Assembly (NCBI GenBank): GCA_031551885.1
Contig: JAVBMX010000086.1
Coordinates: 1 to 13,908, forward strand
Origin: Frigididesulfovibrio sp031551885
Lineage (GTDB): Bacteria > Desulfobacterota > Desulfovibrionia > Desulfovibrionales > Desulfovibrionaceae
Reading direction: 5' to 3'
DNA length: 13,908 bases
Shown here: positions 1-7,250 of the stretch, piece by piece
Layout of the letters: each line of letters opens with the position of its first letter
Position numbering within the stretch: position 1 is the stretch's first letter
Notes under the pieces: generated by a model
Seen by the model: the letters and a program-made list of their open reading frames with translations, nothing else
Databases searched by the model: none
What the model was told of the DNA's origin: nothing
Made by a program: the position numbers and the translations under genes

Positions 1-137
1 TGGCAAAGTTTAATGGCGTAAAGCGGAATTTCGAACTCCACCTCAAAGAGTGCGAATGGCGCTACAACCAAGCGCTACCCCAGCTTCTCGACGGCCTCAA
101 GCTCTTGGTGGCAAAAAACAAAGACCTGATGGTCTAG
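1..137 (+). CDS. IS1595/ISXO2-type transposase, C-terminal fragment
   Basis: The frame is open from the window edge (first whole codon at position 3) to TAG at 135-137, giving 44 residues. They include a stretch reading KFNGVKRNFELHLKECEWRY, followed by an N-Q-A-L tail. The phrase 'KFNG...HLKECEWRYN' is the typical C-terminal end of the DDE domain in ISXO2-like (IS1595 family) transposases, where the final acidic residue is the E of KECEWR. The rest of the gene lies outside the window, so it cannot be said whether the element is intact. I looked for a terminal inverted repeat just past 137 and could not identify one. The stop codon overlaps the convergent stop of the DUF2085 gene. Family assignment is by motif memory only. 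Confidence 0.72.
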   Translation, partial: AKFNGVKRNFELHLKECEWRYNQALPQLLDGLKLLVAKNKDLMV

Positions 138-592
138 AGCCATAAGAATACCGAGATCCAGCGCGGAAAAAGAAACAATGCAAAGCCGACCCCGGCGATG
201 AGTCCGGTGAAAAAACGCAACGGATTCGTGCTCAGACGAAAGCCGAGGTACTGACTTGCCCCATCAATGAAACAGGGCAAGAGGAGCAAGCCGAACAGGA
301 CGAAACCGATACTTTTCAAACGCAGAAAAAGTACGGCAAGGGCGGCGGCAAAAAAACCGAAGTACAGTCCAAAGCAACGTGCGCACAGCCCCATGGGAGA
401 AGTGAAAATAAACAAAGAGCGGGACGGCAGCCGATGGCAGGTGAAAGCCGTCGCCTCATAAAGCGTTGCGGATTCAGGGAGTCGCAAGTATTCCGTAATG
501 GGAGCACCTATCGCGAGAGTCACCACCATGCCGCAAAAAAAAATGGGCAATACCCTGCAAGCGGAAAAAAATATGTGGACGATGAGCGACAA
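134..592 (-). CDS. DUF2085 family integral membrane protein
   Basis: This 152-residue, very hydrophobic protein is predicted to sit in the inner membrane. The family signature is visible: TCHRLPSRSLF at 51-61 with a Cys-His pair, CARCFGLYFGFF at 70-81, IDGASQ at 109-114 and STNPLRFFTG at 121-130. These Cys/His positions are conserved in DUF2085 proteins, whose function is unknown. Membrane segments lie near residues 13-33, 74-92, 95-112 and 127-150. The start is TTG at 592; an in-frame stop lies shortly upstream and no earlier ATG exists, so the only alternative is ATG at 529, which would remove 21 residues. A weak GAGAG lies just upstream of the TTG. The first 20 codons contain T7 and T9 tracts. 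Base composition is more AT-rich than in the neighbouring operon. The stop overlaps the convergent transposase stop, so the last residues could have been altered by insertion. Confidence 0.75.
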   Translation of the reverse strand: MSLIVHIFFSACRVLPIFFCGMVVTLAIGAPITEYLRLPESATLYEATAFTCHRLPSRSLFIFTSPMGLCARCFGLYFGFFAAALAVLFLRLKSIGFVLFGLLLLPCFIDGASQYLGFRLSTNPLRFFTGLIAGVGFALFLFPRWISVFLWL

Positions 593-948
593 ATCCCACT
601 CTCGAAAACGTTTTTCGTGCCAAGATTACATGATATATAAATGATAGACGCTGCAATCGAAATATGCAAGCAAAGATACACTCTGAAGACCAACACCGCT
701 CTGCCGGGCCTGCTCCCGGCCCACCTTCCGGCGGGTTCTTGACCTTGCGGTCCATTTGGCATACGGACTACTGTTCACCGTATGCCGAACACTGCGGCGT
801 GCAAGTACCCGGCGCCACCGGAACAGGCCGCCGGAACCGGAGCAAGACGTTGACCTCTTCCGCCGATTTTCCCAACCAACCCGGAACTCCCAACAAAAAG
901 AAGGTGGGCATCAAGCTGCCCACCAAGTCGACCAAGGTCGGCTGGTTC
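593..948. promoter_or_regulatory. Divergent intergenic region and lysS leader
   Basis: These 356 bases contain no gene I accept. The left part (about 605-665) is AT-rich and probably holds promoters in both directions. On the minus strand TTGCAG (656-651) and TATCAT (635-630) are 15 nt apart and could drive the DUF2085 gene; on the plus strand the run TATATAAAT (634-642) resembles a -10 box but has no good -35 partner. A TTGACC at 739-744 lies 17 nt before TACGGA (762-767), a weak second candidate for lysS that overlaps the leader hairpin. A 6-bp GC hairpin (GCCGGG/CCCGGC, 703-720) and a much stronger one at 755-789 follow. An in-frame extension of lysS is open through this stretch back to 664 but its translation is not family-like. 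Confidence 0.4.
755..789 (+). repeat. Inverted repeat / predicted RNA hairpin in lysS leader
   Basis: GGCATACGG (758-766) and CCGTATGCC (778-786) are perfect 9-base complements separated by an 11-base loop. In RNA the stem extends outward by one G-U and two A-U pairs to 12 bp (755-789). There is no U-run after it, so it is not a standard terminator. It could be an operator for a dimeric regulator or a structured 5' leader of the lysS transcript. It lies about 160 nt upstream of the lysS start. The complementarity is read directly from the sequence; function is inference. Confidence 0.55.
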
Positions 949-2457
949 ATGCCCATGCTCGAAAGCTTGGCCGAGCGGGATGAACTCAATGAAGTGGTCA
1001 AAAACCGGGTGGTGAAATCCTGCGAGCTCATGGACGCGGGCGTCAATCTCTTCGCCAACGGATTCGTCAAACAGGACGGCGCGGCCGACCTCATGGCGAA
1101 ATACGAAGGCGCGGACGCCGAAGCCTTGGAATCCGCCGGTTCCTTCACGCTGGCCGGGCGCATCGTTTCCCTACGTTCGTTCGGCAAGGTGGCCTTCTTT
1201 CACCTCATGGACACCGGCGGCCGCATGCAATGTTACGCGGCCAAAGAAATCCTGGGGGAAGACGCCTACACGCTGTTCAAAAAATTCGATACCGGCGACA
1301 TGGTCGGGGTTACCGGCAAGCTGTTCCGCACCAAGACGGACGAGCTGACCGTGGAATGTTCCGCGATCACCCTGCTTTCCAAGTCCATCCGCCCCCTGCC
1401 GGAAAAATACCACGGGCTGAAAGACATGGAGATCCGCTACCGGCAACGGTATGTGGACCTCATCGTCACCCCGCGCACCCGCGAAATATTCCACAAACGT
1501 ATCGCCGTTGTACGCGAGTTCCGCCGCTTTATGGAGGATCAGGGCTTCCTGGAAGTGGAAACGCCGATGATGCAGCCCATCCCCGGCGGAGCAACGGCCA
1601 GACCGTTTTCCACCCACCACAACGCCCTGGACATGAAGCTCTACATGCGCATCGCGCCGGAGCTGTACTTAAAGCGCCTGCTGGTGGGCGGGTTTGAAAA
1701 GGTCTTTGAGATCAACCGGAACTTCCGCAACGAAGGAATTTCCACCCGGCACAACCCGGAGTTCACCATGTGTGAATTTTACTGGGCCTATGCCACGTTT
1801 GAAGATTTGATGGATCTGACCGAGCGTCTGTTCGGGCATATCGCCCAAAAAGTGTGCGGCACGACCAAAATCGTTTACCAGGAGCAGGAAATCGACCTGA
1901 CTCCGGGCACCTGGAAGCGGCTGCCTTTCTTCGAGTCTTTGGAAACCATCGGCGGGCACTCGCCGGAGTTCTACTGGGACTACGAGGCCATGCGCCACTA
2001 TATCCGCCAGAAGGGCGAAAAAGTGGTGGAAGGCGAGAAGACCGCCAAGCTCCAGGCCAAGTTGTTCGACCTGGACGTGGAGCCCAAACTTATCCAGCCC
2101 ACGTTCATCTATCACTACCCCACGGACATCTCGCCCCTGTCGCGCCGGAACGAGCAGAACCCCAACGTCACGGACCGGTACGAACTGTTCGTCACCGGCC
2201 GAGAATTGGCCAACGCGTTCTCCGAGTTGAACGACCCCGTGGACCAACGCATGCGCTTTGAGGAGCAGGTGGCCGAAAAGGCGGCCGGCGACGACGAAGC
2301 CCACAGCATGGACGAAGACTACCTGCGCGCCCTGGAATACGGCATGCCCCCGGCGGCCGGCCAAGGCGTGGGCATCGACCGTCTGGTTATGCTGTTGACC
2401 GATTCGCCCTCCATCCGCGAGGTGATTCTCTTCCCGCTGCTGAAGCCGGAAAGTTGA
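949..2457 (+). CDS. lysS: Lysine--tRNA ligase, class II (LysRS)
   Basis: Cytoplasmic enzyme that activates lysine with ATP and charges tRNA-Lys. The protein is 502 residues from ATG 949 (500 from ATG 955), the usual length for class II LysRS. An N-terminal OB-fold anticodon-binding domain covers about residues 60-145 ('FTLAGRIVSLRSFGKVAFFHL'-like strand pattern). The catalytic core follows: motif 1 around 180-215 with FLEVETPMM and PGGATARPF, motif 2 FRNEGISTRHNPEFTMCE around 259-276, and motif 3 GVGIDRLVMLLTDSPSIR near the C terminus. ATG 949 has AAGGT 11 nt upstream; ATG 955 is equally plausible. The frame is open back to 664, and a GTG at 904 is possible, but LysRS homologues normally begin at 'MLE..'. 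It is the first gene of the block, 13 nt before the Lol permease, so it is probably co-transcribed with envelope genes. Confidence 0.96.
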   Translation: MPMLESLAERDELNEVVKNRVVKSCELMDAGVNLFANGFVKQDGAADLMAKYEGADAEALESAGSFTLAGRIVSLRSFGKVAFFHLMDTGGRMQCYAAKEILGEDAYTLFKKFDTGDMVGVTGKLFRTKTDELTVECSAITLLSKSIRPLPEKYHGLKDMEIRYRQRYVDLIVTPRTREIFHKRIAVVREFRRFMEDQGFLEVETPMMQPIPGGATARPFSTHHNALDMKLYMRIAPELYLKRLLVGGFEKVFEINRNFRNEGISTRHNPEFTMCEFYWAYATFEDLMDLTERLFGHIAQKVCGTTKIVYQEQEIDLTPGTWKRLPFFESLETIGGHSPEFYWDYEAMRHYIRQKGEKVVEGEKTAKLQAKLFDLDVEPKLIQPTFIYHYPTDISPLSRRNEQNPNVTDRYELFVTGRELANAFSELNDPVDQRMRFEEQVAEKAAGDDEAHSMDEDYLRALEYGMPPAAGQGVGIDRLVMLLTDSPSIREVILFPLLKPES

Positions 2458-2470
2458 GGCCCCGCCCGGC

Positions 2471-3697
2471 ATGCGTTTTGAAACATTCATCGCCCTGCGT
2501 TACCTCCTGGCCCTTCGGGGCCGGGCCTTTATCTCCATTACCGCCGTTTTGTCGATAATCGGCGTCACCCTTGGGGTCGGCGCCTTGATCATCATCATGG
2601 CCGTCATGACCGGGTTCACCACCGACCTGCGGGAAAAAATCCTGGGCGTGGCCTCGCATGTGGTGATCAAAAGCATGAACCGGACCAACATGGACAGCCC
2701 GGAAGTGCTTGACGCCATCCGGGAGGTTCCCGGAGTGACGGCGGCAACGCCTTACGTGCAGACCGGAATCATGCTGTCCAACGCAAGCGGCAGCAAAGGC
2801 AGCGTGCTGCGCGGCATCGATGTGGATTCGGCCCCGCAGGTTCTGACCGTGCTGACCAAAATCGAGCAGGGGTCCCTGGCCGACCTGAAAGATCCCGAAG
2901 GATTGCCCGGCATTGTGGTCGGCACATCTCTCGCCGCGTCGCTGGGGCTGGATCTCGGCTCGCGGGTCAACGTACTCATGCCCACGGGCGAGCGCAGCGC
3001 GGCGGGTTTCACGCCGAAAATCAAACAATTCCGCGTGGTCGGCATTTTCAATCTCGGCCTGCACGAATATGACTCCGGGTTGTGTTTCATTTCCCTGCAG
3101 CACGCCCGCGACCTCATGGGCCTGCCCCCCGGCTATGCCGAAGGGGTGGAGGTCTCGGTGGTCGACATCGACAAGGCCGACGTCGTGGCCGACGGAATCG
3201 CCAAACGCCTTGGCCCGCCCTACTATACCGATACCTGGATGAGCATGTACGCGGGTTTTTTCGCGGCCCTCAAGCTGGAAAAATCCGCCATGGCCGTCAT
3301 TCTCACCTTGATTGTGCTGGTCGGGGCTTTTTCGATCATCACCTCGCTGGTCATGCTGGTCATGGAAAAAACGCGGGAAATCGCCGTGCTCATGTCCATG
3401 GGCGCGAGCAGCGGAATGATCCGCCGCATTTTTATGCTCCAGGGTTCGCTCATCGGCCTGGCCGGCACCGTGCTCGGCCTCGGCCTCGGCCTTTTCGGCT
3501 GCTGGCTGCTCTCGCGCTATCAGTTTATCGAACTGCCCAAGGGGGTTTACTCCCTGGATCATCTCCCCGTGCTCCTGCAACCCTTTGACGTGATCGCCAC
3601 CTGCGTGTGCGCGCTGCTCTTATGTTTCCTCGCCACCTTGTACCCCGCTTCCACCGCCGCCCGTTTGGAGCCGGTGGAAGCCATGCGCCGGGAGTAA
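2471..3697 (+). CDS. lolC: Lipoprotein-releasing ABC transporter permease (LolC/LolE family, possibly LolF-like)
   Basis: Inner-membrane permease that, with LolD, extracts mature lipoproteins and hands them to a periplasmic carrier. The 408-residue length and topology fit the family: TM1 about 20-48, a large periplasmic domain about 50-270, then TM2 about 272-298, TM3 about 322-348 and TM4 about 372-392. The cytoplasmic loop EKTREIAVLMSMGAS (299-313) is the typical coupling helix contacting the ATPase, and the C terminus ends in PASTAARLEPVEAMR, as usual for MacB/FtsX-type permeases. GAGG at 2456-2459 precedes the ATG. lolD starts 2 nt after the stop. Only one permease gene is present here, whereas enterobacteria have lolC and lolE; it may act as a homodimer (LolF-type), unless a second gene lies elsewhere. 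Confidence 0.92.
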   Translation: MRFETFIALRYLLALRGRAFISITAVLSIIGVTLGVGALIIIMAVMTGFTTDLREKILGVASHVVIKSMNRTNMDSPEVLDAIREVPGVTAATPYVQTGIMLSNASGSKGSVLRGIDVDSAPQVLTVLTKIEQGSLADLKDPEGLPGIVVGTSLAASLGLDLGSRVNVLMPTGERSAAGFTPKIKQFRVVGIFNLGLHEYDSGLCFISLQHARDLMGLPPGYAEGVEVSVVDIDKADVVADGIAKRLGPPYYTDTWMSMYAGFFAALKLEKSAMAVILTLIVLVGAFSIITSLVMLVMEKTREIAVLMSMGASSGMIRRIFMLQGSLIGLAGTVLGLGLGLFGCWLLSRYQFIELPKGVYSLDHLPVLLQPFDVIATCVCALLLCFLATLYPASTAARLEPVEAMRRE

Positions 3698-3698
3698 C

Positions 3699-4430
3699 AT
3701 GAACGCGCTCGCGCAAACATGCGGCAAAAGGCTTGCCGGCACCCCCGATTTCCCGTTATACCAGCTGACGAATGTGGAACGCACATTCGCCGGTCCCGCC
3801 GAAAACCTCACCGTGCTGAAGAACATCACCTTCAGCATGGCTCGGGGCGAGACCGTGGCCGTGGTCGGTTCGTCCGGCTCGGGGAAATCCACCCTGCTGC
3901 ACATTCTGGGCACCTTGACGTCGCCCTCGGCGGGGACCGTGTTGTTCTCGGGGACCGATCCGGCGCACATGAGCGCCGCGCAAAAGGCCGAGCTGCGCAA
4001 CAAGGAGATGGGATTTGTTTTTCAATTCCATCACCTGCTGCCGGACTTCAATGCGCTGGAAAACGCGGCCATGCCGGCCTTGATCGCCGGGGAAAGAAAG
4101 TCCGTCGCCCTTGACAAGGCACGGCACATGTTGGACCGTGTCGGGCTTTTGCACCGGGCGGATTATAATGTTACTTTGCTTTCCGGCGGCGAACGGCAAC
4201 GCGTGGCGATAGCCCGGGCCGTGCTGCAAAACCCCGCGGTGCTTCTGGCCGATGAACCGACGGGCAACCTCGACGAACACACCGGCAGGCAGGTCGCCGA
4301 TTTGCTGCTGGAATTGAATGATGTACAGAAGACGGCGCTTGTGGTGGTCACCCACAACCCGGAACTTGCCGCCCGCATGGAACGGCGCCTTGAACTTAAG
4401 TCTGGAGAACTCTATGAGCAACCGCGCTGA
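3699..4430 (+). CDS. lolD: Lipoprotein-releasing ABC transporter ATP-binding protein LolD
   Basis: Cytoplasmic ATPase that powers lipoprotein release by the adjacent permease. All ABC motifs are present in 243 residues: Walker A GSSGSGKST (57-65), Q-loop FVFQFHHLLP with Q109, signature LSGGERQRVAIARA (161-174), Walker B AVLLADEP (180-187) followed by TGNLD, and the switch His in THNPE (H219). The stretch after the Q-loop, HHLLPDFNALENAAMP, is characteristic of LolD within the MacB/LolD/FtsE group. The ATG follows the permease stop by one base with GGAG at 3691-3694, so translation is probably coupled. About 18 residues precede the first strand, a slightly long N terminus. The 3' end overlaps the bamA start by 17 nt. 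Confidence 0.95.
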   Translation: MNALAQTCGKRLAGTPDFPLYQLTNVERTFAGPAENLTVLKNITFSMARGETVAVVGSSGSGKSTLLHILGTLTSPSAGTVLFSGTDPAHMSAAQKAELRNKEMGFVFQFHHLLPDFNALENAAMPALIAGERKSVALDKARHMLDRVGLLHRADYNVTLLSGGERQRVAIARAVLQNPAVLLADEPTGNLDEHTGRQVADLLLELNDVQKTALVVVTHNPELAARMERRLELKSGELYEQPR

Positions 4431-7140
4431 CCGATTCCGGAATCTTCTGAGCGCCTTTGTCCCCATCTGCCTCGCCGTGGCGCTGTGCGTGGTTTTCTCC
4501 GGCGGAGCCCTTGCGGCCGAAGCCGGAAGCGAAGGAACTCCGGTAATCATGGTGCTGCCGTTCCAGATGAATTCGGGGCAGGAGCTTGATCGGCTGCCCG
4601 CCGATTTTCCCGCCGCCGTCGTCAGAAGCTTGGAGTCGCGCGGGCTGAAAGTGGTGCCCATGAGCACCGTGGAAAAACTTATCCAAAAACGGGGCGTCAC
4701 CGGTCTTGATCTGGCCGGCGTACGCGCCCTGGCCAAAGCGGCCGGCGCCACCCATGCGGTTTACGGCGCCATCAGCGAGCTTGGCGACACCATCAGCATC
4801 GATTCCCGCCTGGTGCCCGTCGCGGGCACTTCGGCCAAACCTCTGTTCGTTGAGCAGCGCACCGGCGGCGGAACTCTGGCCCCGGCGGCCGACGATCTGG
4901 CCGGACGCGTCAGCGCCGAGTTTACCGCCCGCAGAGGCACCGTGGCCGGCGTTGAAGTGCGCGGCACCAAAGTTTTGGACCCGGATGTGGTCCTTATGCG
5001 CATCAACACCCGCAAAGGCGACCAGCTCGACTCTTCGGCCGTGGACCAGGAAGTCAAACGGATCTGGGATCTCGGCTGGTTCAGCGACGTAAAGGTCGAC
5101 GTGGAAAACCGCCCCGACGGCCTGTACCTCGTGTACATCGTGGTGGAAAAACCGCGCATCGAAAACATCGTGGTGGAAGGCACCGACGCCCTGGATGAGG
5201 ACGACGTTCTCGAGCTCATGGGCACCAAAGCCGGCAGCGTTCTCAACGAAAAGCTCCTGGCCGAAGACAAGCAGAAGATCATCGAGCAGTACCGCACCAA
5301 AGGCTACTACCTGGCTAAAGTGGACACCCGGGTGGACATGCGCCAGGGCGGCTCGTCCGCCGCGCTTGTGGTCGCCATCGACGAAGGCAAGAAGCTTTAC
5401 ATCAAAAAAGTCGTCGTCGACGGCGCCAAGGAAATGAGCGAAAGCGACGTGAAGGGCGAAATGATGCTCTCCGAACGCGGCATCATTTCCTGGATCACCG
5501 GTTCGGGCGTGCTGAAGGAAGAACTCCTTGAGCGCGACGCTGCGGCCATCTCCTCGTTTTACCTGAACAACGGCTTCCTCGACATCACCGTGGGCGCTGC
5601 GAAGATCGATTATGACGAAGACGGCATCACCGTTACCTTCCCCATCAGCGAAGGGCCGCGTTACAAGCTCGGCAATGTGACCTTCGCCGGCGACCTGATC
5701 GAGCCCGAGCCGACCCTTCTGAACCTCACCAAACTGGACGAAATGGCCGCGGACGGCGATTACTTCAAGCTGCAGACCATGCAGGAAGACTCCCGCAAGG
5801 TGACCGATTTCTATGCCGACTACGGCTACGCCTTTGCCGAAGTGAACCCCCGTCCGCAAAAGCGCGACGACGGCGGCCCCGTGGTGGACGTGATCTACAC
5901 CGTGAACAAAGGCAACAAGGTGTACGTGCGCCGGGTGTTGGTCGAAGGCAACAACAAAACCCGCGACAACGTGATCCTGCGCGAAATGCGGGTGACCGAC
6001 TCCGAAGCCTTTGAAGGCTCGAAACTGCGCCGCAGCACCGAGCGTTTGAACAAGCTCGGCTACTTTGAAGTGGCCGAAGCCGAATTGGTGCCCACCGAAA
6101 ATCCCGATGAAGTCGACCTGAAGGTCAAAGTCAAAGAGCGCCCGACCGGCGCGATCATGGGCGGCGTCGGCTACTCGACGTTCTCCAACTTCGGCGTGAC
6201 CGGCACGATCATGGAGCGCAACCTGTGGGGTAAAGGCTACAACGTAGCCCTGCAGGCGGGCTTCTCCGGTCGGCGCGAAGCCCTTACCTTCTCGTTCACC
6301 AACCCGCGCTGGAACGACACGGATCTGTCCGTGGGCTTCGACATTTACCACTGGCGCGACGACTACATCGACTACCGCAAAAAGACCACCGGCGGCGTTC
6401 TGCGCATGGCGTACCCGCTCGGCGAATACACCTCGCTCGGCTGGGGTTACCGCCTCGACCAGTACAGCCTCTACGACCTCGAAGACAACGCTTCCTGGAT
6501 CATCCGCAAGTACGCCGACGGCGACCGCATCTCCAGCGTGGGCATGGCGCGGATCACCCGCGACACCACCAACAAAGAGCGCCCGACCAGCGGCAACATC
6601 GACCGGCTCGGCGTGGAATACGGCGGCGGTTTCCTGGGCGGCGACGACGATTTCATCACCGTTTCCGCCGAGCACCAAACCTACTTCCAATTGCTGGAGG
6701 ACCATGTGTTGCACCTGCGGGTGAAGGGTTCGGCCATCTTCGAAAACGGCTCCGACGAGGTTCCCGTATTCGAACGCTTCTGGATGGGCGGCATCGACTC
6801 GGTGCGCGGTTACGACAGCCGCGACATCGTGCCGACGGACCCGGCCACAGGCGACCGTATCGGCGGCACGCGCATGGCCTTCGCCAACTTCGAATACATC
6901 TGGAGCGTCAGCAACGAGTTCGGCCTGAACTTGGTGCCCTTCTTTGACGTGGGCTTGAACGTCGACGATGACCGTGACTGGAACTGGGACGACGAGATCA
7001 AGCGGTCCGCGGGCCTTGAACTGCGCTGGCGTTCCCCCATGGGCGATCTGCGCTTCTCCTACGGCATTCCGTTTGATGAAAACCGAGATGGCGAAAAGGA
7101 TTCCGGACGATTCGAGTTCTCCATGGGGCAGTTCTTCTAG
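4414..7140 (+). CDS. bamA: Outer membrane protein assembly factor BamA with extra N-terminal alpha/beta domain
   Basis: Central Omp85 component of the BAM complex, which folds and inserts beta-barrel proteins into the outer membrane. The protein is 908 residues, longer than the roughly 810 of E. coli BamA. A signal peptide (1 to about 35, ending ALAA) is followed by an extra domain at about 42-172 starting TPVIMVLPF, with an alpha/beta pattern and GATHAVYGAISELGD, resembling TolB-N/CsgG-like domains. Five POTRA repeats follow, beginning near 176, 248, 328, 416 and 502, each opening with a strand like IENIVVEGT or VYVRRVLVEGN. The barrel covers about 580-908, with the conserved lid motif VRGY at 797-800 and a C-terminal beta-signal ending EFSMGQFF. 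The start at 4414 was chosen because it gives the signal peptide and has GGAGAA just upstream; an earlier in-frame ATG at 4318 lies inside lolD. Confidence 0.96.
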   Translation: MSNRADRFRNLLSAFVPICLAVALCVVFSGGALAAEAGSEGTPVIMVLPFQMNSGQELDRLPADFPAAVVRSLESRGLKVVPMSTVEKLIQKRGVTGLDLAGVRALAKAAGATHAVYGAISELGDTISIDSRLVPVAGTSAKPLFVEQRTGGGTLAPAADDLAGRVSAEFTARRGTVAGVEVRGTKVLDPDVVLMRINTRKGDQLDSSAVDQEVKRIWDLGWFSDVKVDVENRPDGLYLVYIVVEKPRIENIVVEGTDALDEDDVLELMGTKAGSVLNEKLLAEDKQKIIEQYRTKGYYLAKVDTRVDMRQGGSSAALVVAIDEGKKLYIKKVVVDGAKEMSESDVKGEMMLSERGIISWITGSGVLKEELLERDAAAISSFYLNNGFLDITVGAAKIDYDEDGITVTFPISEGPRYKLGNVTFAGDLIEPEPTLLNLTKLDEMAADGDYFKLQTMQEDSRKVTDFYADYGYAFAEVNPRPQKRDDGGPVVDVIYTVNKGNKVYVRRVLVEGNNKTRDNVILREMRVTDSEAFEGSKLRRSTERLNKLGYFEVAEAELVPTENPDEVDLKVKVKERPTGAIMGGVGYSTFSNFGVTGTIMERNLWGKGYNVALQAGFSGRREALTFSFTNPRWNDTDLSVGFDIYHWRDDYIDYRKKTTGGVLRMAYPLGEYTSLGWGYRLDQYSLYDLEDNASWIIRKYADGDRISSVGMARITRDTTNKERPTSGNIDRLGVEYGGGFLGGDDDFITVSAEHQTYFQLLEDHVLHLRVKGSAIFENGSDEVPVFERFWMGGIDSVRGYDSRDIVPTDPATGDRIGGTRMAFANFEYIWSVSNEFGLNLVPFFDVGLNVDDDRDWNWDDEIKRSAGLELRWRSPMGDLRFSYGIPFDENRDGEKDSGRFEFSMGQFF

Positions 7141-7191
7141 AACGTGATCGAAACGGCCATTCCCATGTCGGCCCGTCCAAACAACCACCTT

Positions 7192-7222
7192 GGCGGGGGG
7201 AGCCTTTCCGGCTTTCCCCGCC
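7192..7222 (+). repeat. GC-rich hairpin between bamA and the amidase gene
   Basis: GGCGGGG (7192-7198) pairs with CCCCGCC (7216-7222), and AGCC (7201-7204) with GGCT (7210-7213); the two G's and two T's between them can form wobble pairs, giving a nearly continuous 13-bp RNA stem with the five-base loop TTTCC. No U-run follows, so it is a poor intrinsic terminator. It may stabilise the bamA mRNA end, or reduce expression of the amidase relative to bamA. TATATT at 7226-7231 just downstream resembles a -10 box, but I see no matching -35. Confidence 0.55.
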
Positions 7223-7250
7223 CTGTATATTCTGATACAGTAAGGGCACT

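Noticed and set aside
664..948. Long N-terminal extension of lysS from ATG 664
   Set aside because: Would add 95 residues not expected in LysRS, begins without a ribosome site, and the leader contains strong hairpins that fit a non-coding role better.
593..948. T-box or other tRNA-sensing riboswitch before lysS
   Set aside because: No T-box consensus, no terminator/antiterminator pair and no U-run after the hairpins.
2387..3580. Minus-strand open frame across the Lol permease
   Set aside because: His/Gln/Gly-rich shadow with no ribosome site; the permease on the other strand has clear membrane segments and family motifs.
4396..7188. Long open frame on the minus strand opposite bamA (930 codons)
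   Set aside because: It is the antisense shadow of a GC-rich gene; the translation is His/Val/Ala/Gly-rich with no family pattern, while bamA on the plus strand is unmistakable.
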